A DNA stretch of 64,000 bases from a virus. The stretch lies in the IMG/VR virus record IMGVR_UViG_3300044712_000998, positions 124,001-188,000 of that record; one strand, written 5' to 3'. The notes below the pieces were generated by a model that did not search any database, was not told the origin of the DNA, and worked only from the letters and a program-made list of their open reading frames with translations. Below are positions 21,551 through 28,893 of this stretch, one piece after another. Position 1 is the stretch's first letter, and every line of letters starts with the position of its first letter. Both the position numbers and the translations under genes were made by a program.

Positions 21551-23207
21551 GGGTCACACTCACCTGGGGTGGTGTTGTCGTGTAATAGCAGTTCGCCGAG
21601 GACACCTTGGCGGTGGTGTTCGTGACGATGGTGAGCTTGCCGCCGAGCTGGGGCACCGAGATGTTGGTGCCATCCTGGCCGTAGATCGTGCCAGCCATGC
21701 TGAGGCCGGTCAGGACGAGCTGCGGGGCCGCGGTCTTCAGGATGTTGGAGATCGTGAAGCCGTCGAGGTCAGCGGTTTCCACGGGTAGCAGGTTGATCGC
21801 CGACGCGACCTCAGCCGCGAGGACATCAGCCCCGGGGCCGTTGTAGTTCGCAGGCTTCTTGGCCGTGATGCCGATGGTGACGATGCACGGCACCGCCGCT
21901 TTGACGAGGACGTCGACACCAGGCGGCCGATTCGCGGGGCCCATCAGGATGTCGTCGACGAGGAGGCAACCGGGCTGGTACTCGGTACCGACGGAGTACG
22001 CGTCCTCGATCTCGGTGCCCGGGCCTGGAGTCATGTCGACGTAGTACCCGGATCCGGTCTGGCGATCATCGACGATCGTGATCACGATCTCCTGCCGGGT
22101 GCTGAAGGCCCGATCGATATCAGCCGGCATCAGAGGGTTGAAGGCTCCAGCCTCGGGATCCGTCCAGACGTTGTGGACCACGGACTGCACCGTGATGCCG
22201 CCGCTGACGATGGTCGGAGGAGCGGAGAGGTACACCGGGGTAACCGCGGTCCGGTACACACCGGCGGACTGCTCCCGCGTCAGGGTCAACGACACCGTAC
22301 GGGCGACATCGTTGAGGACGACACCGGTGACGACGTACCCGGCTTGCGCGATGGCACCAGATTTCACGTAGACATCGAGACGGCCGCCTGTCGAGATGTT
22401 GAAGACGTTGGCGCGGTCCCGGGTCATCAGGGGGTCATTGACACCGATGCTGTTGGAATCCGCCAGGGGAACGGCTTCCCGAACCAGGGCATCGATGTGA
22501 TCCTGGCCACCAACGGTCTTCGCCAGGAGCCCCTGGAGGCCGCGCTTCGCGAACTGCTCGTTGGTCTCCGCTGCGGTGCCGCCCTGGAAGTTCGTGACGG
22601 CCTGGATGTAGCCGAGACCGTCGAACGGCTGCGCCGCTTCGAAGCGGTCGCCGGAGACCCGGACCGCAGACGGCGTCGCATCGACGGATTCGATCGGGAG
22701 CTCGTACTGGAACTGATAGCCGGTCTCGGCGTCGAAGATCTGCTCCATGAGCACATTCGTGGGCACCGTGAAATCCACGTTGGTGGTGCCAACGGGGTAC
22801 ACGGTGTACGTGGCGCCGAGCTGGTAGCTCTGCCCCGACGATGTCAGCCGGTAGCCGGCTTGGAACGTGCTCTGGGTGTTGTCGCGAACCACGAAGACCA
22901 CGGTGCCCGTGGCCACGATGGCTTCCTGCCTGGTCAGGAAGTAGTTCGCCATGAGGCGATCGAGATCTTCATCCGGGATCGTGACGGTGCCCTCGGAGAC
23001 CGCCTTGAGCTGCTGGTACAGGTAGGCTTTGTCGACGTTGGCATCGTTCTGCGCCGTGATGACGACGTTGCCGTCGACCAACAGGCTGTCGACGGGACCA
23101 CCAACGGAGATATCGAGATCCGGGAAGCGCTCCTGCAGAACTGCCCGGTTGGCCTCCGTGGCCGCATCGATGTCGGTCTGCGTGATGTTCTCGCTGATGT
23201 TCGTCAT
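21543..23207 (-). CDS. Baseplate J/gp6-like wedge protein
   Basis: 554 aa. The region GGTAAETNEQFAKRGLQGL corresponds to the G-T-x-A-E-T-x-E motif of baseplate J-like proteins (P2 gpJ, Mu gp47, T4 gp6), preceded by a beta-rich N-terminus and followed by a Thr/Val-rich C-terminal part. In contractile tails this protein forms the ring of wedges around the hub. Next to the small gp25-position gene, which also supports the call. ATG, 4-bp overlap with the upstream stop. Confidence 0.7.
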   Translation of the reverse strand: MTNISENITQTDIDAATEANRAVLQERFPDLDISVGGPVDSLLVDGNVVITAQNDANVDKAYLYQQLKAVSEGTVTIPDEDLDRLMANYFLTRQEAIVATGTVVFVVRDNTQSTFQAGYRLTSSGQSYQLGATYTVYPVGTTNVDFTVPTNVLMEQIFDAETGYQFQYELPIESVDATPSAVRVSGDRFEAAQPFDGLGYIQAVTNFQGGTAAETNEQFAKRGLQGLLAKTVGGQDHIDALVREAVPLADSNSIGVNDPLMTRDRANVFNISTGGRLDVYVKSGAIAQAGYVVTGVVLNDVARTVSLTLTREQSAGVYRTAVTPVYLSAPPTIVSGGITVQSVVHNVWTDPEAGAFNPLMPADIDRAFSTRQEIVITIVDDRQTGSGYYVDMTPGPGTEIEDAYSVGTEYQPGCLLVDDILMGPANRPPGVDVLVKAAVPCIVTIGITAKKPANYNGPGADVLAAEVASAINLLPVETADLDGFTISNILKTAAPQLVLTGLSMAGTIYGQDGTNISVPQLGGKLTIVTNTTAKVSSANCYYTTTPPQVSVTLV

Positions 23208-23587
23208 GCCTCACCCACGGTCAGGGTCTCCGTCACGGAACCAAGCTCGGTGACCACGGTAAAGTTGAGTTTGATGCGGCGGTTGGAGTCCAGGAACTCG
23301 AAGCTGTCGAGCTGGGCTCGCGCCGGAGCGATATCGAGCGCCAGGGTTCGCATGTCATCGATGATGCGGCCAGCGGTGACCGCGAACAGCCCGACCACGT
23401 CGGAGTTCGTTTTGACTCTACCGGCGAGGACCTCCGTGACGAACACGGATCCACGCGGGCTGACCTCGCGGCTCAGGAACTGGACCACGAAGCGGCTCCG
23501 AATGCGCTCCAGCGGATCCGTGGTGGGATCCGTCAACGAGTACAAGCCCTCTGCGGGGCCCTCCAGGAGAGCGAAGTCCTCGGCCAT
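23204..23587 (-). CDS. Putative gp25/W-position baseplate protein
   Basis: 127 aa, ATG with AGAGGAG. Position directly before the J-like gene and the size match the lysozyme-like gp25/W baseplate component. Core sequence is RIRSRFVVQFLSREVSPRGS and a C-terminal beta segment (RIKLNFTVVTELGSVTETLT). The family signature itself is weak, so the call rests mainly on gene order. Confidence 0.45.
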   Translation of the reverse strand: MAEDFALLEGPAEGLYSLTDPTTDPLERIRSRFVVQFLSREVSPRGSVFVTEVLAGRVKTNSDVVGLFAVTAGRIIDDMRTLALDIAPARAQLDSFEFLDSNRRIKLNFTVVTELGSVTETLTVGEA

Positions 23588-23631
23588 GGCTCCTCTTGCG
23601 GTGGCTATTCTCGCCGGGGATCTGGGACGCG

Positions 23632-24270
23632 CTAGACCGTGTTCGTGGCAGCCTTGGTTGCCACGATGCCGACGGGATCGTTCAGCAGCAAGGCGTTCAG
23701 CTGAGCCTGACTCTGGGGTTCAGACTTCATGCACTCGCACCACGACGACAGGAAATGGCAGGCCTGCTGCTTCTTATGGAGCAGCATTTTACGGTAGGAC
23801 TCCATCACGTTAACCTGGCGCTGGTAGATCAGGATCTTGGTCATGTCGTCATCGGAGAGCTGGGAACCCGTGGCCATGCGGTCCAGAGCCAGCCGGTGAT
23901 CCTCGTACAGCTTGTCCGAGTTCGGCCAACCCTTGGGGTCCCGGAGCATCGTGATCGGGGTGACCTCGGCGAGCCTGACGACCACGTTGGTGCACTTCTT
24001 TTCACCATCGGATTCACCGCGAGCCGGCAGCACGCACCCCGAACCAGCCGCAGGATCCGGGTTCTCCTCGGTGGCAGGTGGGATGGGCTCGTAGTCGGTA
24101 CCATCGGAGTCCGAGATGACATCAGCAGTCGCCGGGTCCACTACAGGCTCGGGCTCCTGCTCGCTGCCATCAGCGTTCTCCTGCGGCTTCCCGGTCAGGG
24201 CCGCGGCGAGCTCATTTCTGAACTTGTTCCTGCCCTCCAGGAACTTGATGGTGTCAGCGTGGAGAGGCAT
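23632..24270 (-). CDS. Hypothetical protein, 212 aa, Cys-containing
   Basis: ATG, overlapping the sigma-like gene by 17 bp. An acidic, Pro-rich low-complexity segment (residues about 30-80) precedes a helical C-terminal half with a C-x7-C-x-C arrangement (ACHFLSSWCECMKS). No family recognised. Confidence 0.6.
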   Translation of the reverse strand: MPLHADTIKFLEGRNKFRNELAAALTGKPQENADGSEQEPEPVVDPATADVISDSDGTDYEPIPPATEENPDPAAGSGCVLPARGESDGEKKCTNVVVRLAEVTPITMLRDPKGWPNSDKLYEDHRLALDRMATGSQLSDDDMTKILIYQRQVNVMESYRKMLLHKKQQACHFLSSWCECMKSEPQSQAQLNALLLNDPVGIVATKAATNTV

Positions 24271-25024
24271 AGAAGCTGTCCAAGCGTTGCTGGATCCGAC
24301 GGGCCCGCTGGCTCACCGCTGGCGCACTCATGTTCAGCTTGTTCGCGATGTCCGTCGTTGAAAGGACATCCGCGTTCCGGTACCCGGTGCGATGCATCAT
24401 GATGAGCCGGTCGAGCTCACCGAGATCGTGGTACACGGCGTCAGTCCAGGTGTCGTAGTCGGTGTGCTCGGAACCCACGATGTCCGGGGCGTCGTCGTCA
24501 TCCTCGGACTCCTGCGACGACATCGGGATCCTGGCGCGCATCCTGGACCGGACCTTGGTGACCCGGCGTTCCGGCAACTTGGTGAGATCAGCGATCTCCT
24601 CATCGGTCGGGTCACGATGCAGCTGCTCCTTGAGCAGCTCAGACGCCTTCGAGATCTCGAGCTGGTTCCGACGGAACCGCTCAGGCGGCGCCAGGGGATC
24701 AGTAACTGCGGGCGCCATGCGCTGCAGAGCTCGGAGGTTCGAGGTCACATGGGTCCGCAACGCGGCTCCCATTTTGGGATCGTAGGTCCGCACCGCTTTC
24801 GCGGCGAGCAGCTTGGCACGCTGCCGGAGCACTGGGGACGCCTGGGGGCCCAGGAAGTGTTCGACGGCTCCGTCGATATCCGGGGTCAGGTCAGCAATCA
24901 CCGCCTTGAGATTCTGCGGAGTCTGCTCCTTCACCCAGGTGTCGTAAGACGGAAGCGTTGGCTTCCGCTTCTTGGTGCGGTCGTCCCAGGCCTCGTGGAT
25001 CGTGTATGGTTTCTCGTCAGGCAT
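24254..25024 (-). CDS. Sigma-70-like transcription factor
   Basis: 256 aa. Residues about 75-105 (YDPKMGAALRTHVTSNLRAL) resemble the entrance of sigma region 2 (compare Y-D-P-x-x-G-x-x-F-x-T-Y). Residues about 130-165 resemble region 3 (RDPTDEEIADLTKLPERRV). Residues about 220-250 are a region 4-like helix-turn-helix (TTDIANKLNMSAPAVSQRAR). Region 2 is reduced. It would direct RNA polymerase to phage promoters, either host core or the phage's own beta/beta'. The ATG one nucleotide after the hub-like stop is chosen over longer starts that run into that gene. Confidence 0.68.
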   Translation of the reverse strand: MPDEKPYTIHEAWDDRTKKRKPTLPSYDTWVKEQTPQNLKAVIADLTPDIDGAVEHFLGPQASPVLRQRAKLLAAKAVRTYDPKMGAALRTHVTSNLRALQRMAPAVTDPLAPPERFRRNQLEISKASELLKEQLHRDPTDEEIADLTKLPERRVTKVRSRMRARIPMSSQESEDDDDAPDIVGSEHTDYDTWTDAVYHDLGELDRLIMMHRTGYRNADVLSTTDIANKLNMSAPAVSQRARRIQQRLDSFYASPR

Positions 25025-25025
25025 A

Positions 25026-26540
25026 TTACCCCGCACTGACGCCGCGACTCTGTGTGGAGTCCAGGCGTCCGCCGATGTAGTTCGTGGTGAAGAAGGGGTG
25101 CTCTCCGGCCCCGAGGTCGGGGTCAATCAGGTACTCCTGCTGATCGTAGGAACGGGCCCAGTTGCAGGTGTACCTGGTCCTCGCGTAGCCCTGCGCGGCA
25201 TCCAACACGATGTCCACGGACTCCACGGACCCGTAGACCGCCGGAGTCGTTGCCGCGAACACGATCTCGGGGACATTCGGAAACGAGACCCGGATGGCAG
25301 TTAGAGGCCCGATGTCGGAGCGCATGAAGGGACACTCAACTGTGAACTTACGGTTCCTGTAGTTCAGATCCCAGGTCAGGATCTTGGCGAACCGATTCGG
25401 AATCGTGATGGCACCAGCGCGGGCCGCGGTGTCATCGGGGGATCCATTGAAGGATCTGACACCGTCGCCGCCGGTGCTCATGGCTTCCGTGATTCCTGTG
25501 AGGAACCCAGGCACGGTGCCAACGTGGACCTGGCCGAGCGGGGTCCCACGCATCTTGTAGTACCCGGCGACCCGTCCCGTGGTGATCTGGGACTGGTCAT
25601 GTCCGGAACCATCGACCAACACGGCACCAGCGTAGCTCCGGTACTCGCCGATCTGCCAGGAGAACTTGTCGAACGTGTCTGGCCCGATGTCGTAGGCGTC
25701 GCGGCGACGGAAGAATGGGTGGTAGGGGACCACCTTGATACCGGACCCGTTCTCCAGGATACGGAAGTGCAGCATCTCACCGAACGCCGCGATGCGGTGC
25801 AGGAACGGTTCCATGAACCACTGCCGCATCATGTACTCGTTCATGCTGGTGACGATGCCTGGCGCGTAGGCCTCAGCCTGGTCGCGCCACAGCAGGGACC
25901 CCGTGATCTCGCTGAAGACCTGCTGAGCCTCGATGTTGCCGTCCTCGCCGAACTTATCCTGGATGAACTGTGTCGTGCTGTTCTTCGGGGCCCGCCGCAT
26001 CGACGCGATGTTGTTCAGGGCCACCTTGAGCCCGTGCCAGAAGTCCTGGCTGGCCGTAGCCATGTTGATGCGACCGGGGGAGTCCTCTCCGGCTTGCCCG
26101 TAGGCCCAGAGAATCGCGGTGTCCTGGTTCGACTTCGGAACGATGTTCGAGGAGTCCAGGGCTCCAGAGGCCAGGTACGCCAGACGACCGAAGATCCTGA
26201 CCTGAATCGAAAAGCTGCCGAAGCTGAGATCAGACGGCCCGAAGTCGTCGATGACTCCATCGAACAGCGTGAACTCGGTCTTGTTGAAGGGCAGCCCGAA
26301 CCTGACGTTCTGTGTCGTCGTAGGAGCCGCATTCGAGATCTCGACACGGGCCTCGTCACCGCGCTTGAACCCAACGGAGACAATCGCGGTTCCGGTCTCC
26401 TTGCGACCAACAGCCAGGCTGACGATGCAGACGTTGACGCCGTTCGAGTTGAACGATGCCTGGACGCTCTGGATATCGTAGGCACCACCTCGCGTGACGA
26501 GGCGGGCCGTGGCTGGGATAACGGTCGCCGAGGTCCCCAT
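25026..26540 (-). CDS. Putative baseplate hub protein, 504 aa
   Basis: Beta-rich N-terminus (YDIQSVQASFNSNGVNVCIV), a central helical insertion and repeated aromatic motifs (HPFFRRRDAYDIGPDTFDKF). Its size and place between tail tube/spike genes and wedge genes fit a gp27/gpD-type hub, but I do not see a decisive motif. TAATG-type junction with the preceding gene. Confidence 0.5.
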   Translation of the reverse strand: MGTSATVIPATARLVTRGGAYDIQSVQASFNSNGVNVCIVSLAVGRKETGTAIVSVGFKRGDEARVEISNAAPTTTQNVRFGLPFNKTEFTLFDGVIDDFGPSDLSFGSFSIQVRIFGRLAYLASGALDSSNIVPKSNQDTAILWAYGQAGEDSPGRINMATASQDFWHGLKVALNNIASMRRAPKNSTTQFIQDKFGEDGNIEAQQVFSEITGSLLWRDQAEAYAPGIVTSMNEYMMRQWFMEPFLHRIAAFGEMLHFRILENGSGIKVVPYHPFFRRRDAYDIGPDTFDKFSWQIGEYRSYAGAVLVDGSGHDQSQITTGRVAGYYKMRGTPLGQVHVGTVPGFLTGITEAMSTGGDGVRSFNGSPDDTAARAGAITIPNRFAKILTWDLNYRNRKFTVECPFMRSDIGPLTAIRVSFPNVPEIVFAATTPAVYGSVESVDIVLDAAQGYARTRYTCNWARSYDQQEYLIDPDLGAGEHPFFTTNYIGGRLDSTQSRGVSAG

Positions 26541-27001
26541 CAGCGAACCCCGAAGTACGAGATAATGGCGGCCAGCTTGTCCATGCGAGACAACGCGCTG
26601 CGGTAGGTCACCAGGAGGTCGCCCTGCAAGAACTGCAACGCTGGGATGTCGTCGAATGAACCCAGAATCCTGGAGATCTGCTGCGGCGTATAGACCGCCA
26701 TGGTGAACTGCCCGAGAAGCTGCTCCTTGGTGTACGAGATCCTGGGGTCATCAGCTGTGATGAGCGGAGCCAGTACGCTGTTCTCGACGACCCACAGCAG
26801 CTGGATCGCAGTCAGGAACCGTTTCAGGTCGTCGGACTCGTTGTCGAACAGCACGGTGCGGGCGAGCTCAGCGGGACCCGTGTAGGTCTTCACGAGCACG
26901 TTATCCGGCCACAGGACGTTGCCGCCTGTGCTGTTCGGATTCACCGGCGGGGTCTCCGTGTTCGTCAACGTCACCAAGAAGCTGTTGATCACTGTGGCCA
27001 C
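26540..27001 (-). CDS. Hypothetical tail protein, 153 aa
   Basis: GTG start inside the end of the upstream gene (13-bp overlap). Mostly helical C-terminal half (FLTAIQLLWVVENSVLAPLI), N-terminal beta strands. Coupled on both sides to baseplate genes. No family recognised. Confidence 0.6.
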   Translation of the reverse strand: MATVINSFLVTLTNTETPPVNPNSTGGNVLWPDNVLVKTYTGPAELARTVLFDNESDDLKRFLTAIQLLWVVENSVLAPLITADDPRISYTKEQLLGQFTMAVYTPQQISRILGSFDDIPALQFLQGDLLVTYRSALSRMDKLAAIISYFGVR

Positions 27002-27504
27002 CCGCGGAAGACAAGGGTTCCCTGGACGAGCTGGACTCCGCTGGACTCAGCGTCGATGACCATGCTGATCAAGTAGCTCCGGAACACGCCGGGGCCAATG
27101 ATGATGGTGGCGGGGCGCTTGTTGGCCAACGGCATCAGGCGACGATCCAGGTAGTGCTGGATGACCCCGAGGCCGGCGCCGTTGGAACCGTCGCAGGACC
27201 TATTGGCGACAAACGTGAGCTCGATGGTTCCAGGCTTGTCGCCGAACGGCGTAATGTAGATCACATCGGTCAACGCGTTCTGAAACTGTGCGGCGACCTC
27301 TTGGCTGGCGCGCAACCTGGTGACCACACCGATCTGGCTCAGGACGGTCTGCCCGCTGTTGTTCAGCTGGGTCCCGGGGACTCCTTCGGTCGTCCCACCC
27401 GTCGTGGACGGATACGACAACGACAGCGTCAGCGGCAGGGCGACCTGCGCGTTGACGCGGATCAGGCGTCCGTTGGCTCCACTGCAACCGGTGATGAGTG
27501 CCAT
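26989..27504 (-). CDS. Hypothetical tail/baseplate protein, 171 aa
   Basis: ATG. Beta-rich throughout (QVALPLTLSLSYPST, TIELTFVANRSCDG, ATIIIGPGVFRSYLISMVID), like a small tail-tube-type or hub-adaptor beta-barrel. The role is inferred from fold impression and gene order only. Confidence 0.55.
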   Translation of the reverse strand: MALITGCSGANGRLIRVNAQVALPLTLSLSYPSTTGGTTEGVPGTQLNNSGQTVLSQIGVVTRLRASQEVAAQFQNALTDVIYITPFGDKPGTIELTFVANRSCDGSNGAGLGVIQHYLDRRLMPLANKRPATIIIGPGVFRSYLISMVIDAESSGVQLVQGTLVFRGWPQ

Positions 27505-27914
27505 TAGCCGACTCCTGGCCCTTCGCGAAGTGAGCCGCGTCGCGTGATCAGCGGTTTGAAGTTCAGGCCGACCTGCTCGCGCATCAAGGCGTCGATGCGG
27601 GGATCCGGCTTGGCCTCCTGAGGTGGCGCCGGCTTCACGGCTTCTGGTTCTGAGCGCGGACGCATCGCGGCCTCCGCGGGCGACGTTCGCGTGCCCGGCT
27701 GTGTGAGTTCTGTGGCGAGCGTGGCCGCGGCGTTACTGGCATCGGGACGACGTACCTCGATATCTGGTTTCTGAGGAACTCCGGGCTTGGAGACCTCATC
27801 CAGCAGTGGGTTCATTTTGGCCGCTGGCGCGGAATCGCCAGAGGGGGCCTCGGCACCGGCCAAGGGGTCGTAATCCTCAGGCTCTCCGTCAAGAAGTGGG
27901 TTCAAGCGGGCCAA
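27504..27914 (-). CDS. Disordered Pro-rich tail protein, 136 aa
   Basis: TTG start overlapping the upstream gene by 26 bp; an internal ATG 33 codons later is an alternative, but the N-terminal RLNPLLDGE repeats as KMNPLLDEV, which argues that the longer form is real. Most of the rest is Pro/Ala/Glu-rich and probably unstructured. Likely a linker or a chaperone-bound virion protein. Confidence 0.5.
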   Translation of the reverse strand: MARLNPLLDGEPEDYDPLAGAEAPSGDSAPAAKMNPLLDEVSKPGVPQKPDIEVRRPDASNAAATLATELTQPGTRTSPAEAAMRPRSEPEAVKPAPPQEAKPDPRIDALMREQVGLNFKPLITRRGSLREGPGVG

Positions 27915-28278
27915 AGTCTACTCCAAGGGCACGGAGACGGTCTGGAGCATTCAGGATATACCAGCGCGCCAAAAGGTCGAGATCGTCACCCCCGCCGGCC
28001 GGCAACCCGTTCGCCCAGGGGTACATGAGATCCCGGACGACCTGCACGGCGTCCTTGGCGACGCGGCGAGCCTCTTCGATGCGGATCCCAGGCACGGCTA
28101 CCTCGGCGATGAGCCGCTGGGCTTCCAGGGTCGCCGTGGCGATGTCGGTGACCCGCTTCGAAGCCCGGATCCGCAACCGGGCCTGGGCCCACCAGCGCGG
28201 GGTGTCCTCGTAGGTCCTGAGATCCAGGTACCCCCTGGTAACGGCGTCAACGGTCGCGGTTACGAGGGGGTCGGCCAA
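27889..28278 (-). CDS. Hypothetical helical protein, 129 aa
   Basis: TTG start overlapping the upstream gene by 19 bp with no clear ribosome binding site, so coupled translation is likely. Helical, with RIRASKRVTDIATATLEAQR and a C-terminal aromatic helix (LDLLARWYILNAPDRL). Position before hub genes would suit a tail assembly factor; no motif. Confidence 0.5.
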   Translation of the reverse strand: MADPLVTATVDAVTRGYLDLRTYEDTPRWWAQARLRIRASKRVTDIATATLEAQRLIAEVAVPGIRIEEARRVAKDAVQVVRDLMYPWANGLPAGGGDDLDLLARWYILNAPDRLRALGVDFGPLEPTS

Positions 28279-28892
28279 AAACTTGGGTCGTCGACCTTCC
28301 CGAGCATGGCATCGAGCTCACCACGGAACCGGTCGAAGAGGCCGCGCAGGACGAGGTACTGCTCCCGGTTCAGGTCAACAAACCAGGCCTCGTAGGCTAC
28401 CCGGAACGCCTTGGGATCGGCATCAGGAGCGAACTCCACAACAGAGTCTCCGGTTCGCACGGACAGCAGCGACGCCAGCATCAGGTAGTCCAGGTACTTC
28501 GCCTTGCGGTGTTCCTTGGCATCTTCGAGTGCCAGCTTGGCGAGAGCTGTGTCGAGCACAGCGGAGATCGTCGTGAACGTCACGGCCTGGGCACCGCCCA
28601 GGATCTCGTAGGTCTTCCGGTACGGGATCCCGCCGAGCAGGTGAGCCAGGAACCGGAGCCTGTCGTCTTGCGTCGTCACGGACTCCACGACCTGCTTGGA
28701 ATCCATGGAACCTGAGGCGGCACCATTCACGAGAACCTGGGCCCGCTCGACGACTTCAGGTGTTGGATCCGGCATGCCCGGAGGCGCCTTGCGATCCAGG
28801 AACTTGTGCCGATTCACGGGTTGTTCCGTGGCTGGCTGTGGCGACGCAGTCATGAGCTCGGAGAGCTCGGATTCAGTTGGGATCGTAGCCAT
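28260..28892 (-). CDS. Hypothetical helical protein, 210 aa
   Basis: ATG one nucleotide after the spike stop. A polar N-terminal 60 residues precede a helical domain (YRKTYEILGGAQAVTFTTIS, AKYLDYLMLASLLSVRTGDS). Overlaps the next gene. Could be a tail assembly chaperone, given its place between the spike and hub genes, but this is unproven. Confidence 0.55.
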   Translation of the reverse strand: MATIPTESELSELMTASPQPATEQPVNRHKFLDRKAPPGMPDPTPEVVERAQVLVNGAASGSMDSKQVVESVTTQDDRLRFLAHLLGGIPYRKTYEILGGAQAVTFTTISAVLDTALAKLALEDAKEHRKAKYLDYLMLASLLSVRTGDSVVEFAPDADPKAFRVAYEAWFVDLNREQYLVLRGLFDRFRGELDAMLGKVDDPSFWPTPS

Positions 28893-28893
28893 G

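Noticed and set aside
20174-21625. Long plus-strand open frame opposite the baseplate genes
   Set aside because: Low-complexity Arg/Gly/His-rich shadow; the minus-strand gene overlaps its neighbours in operon fashion.
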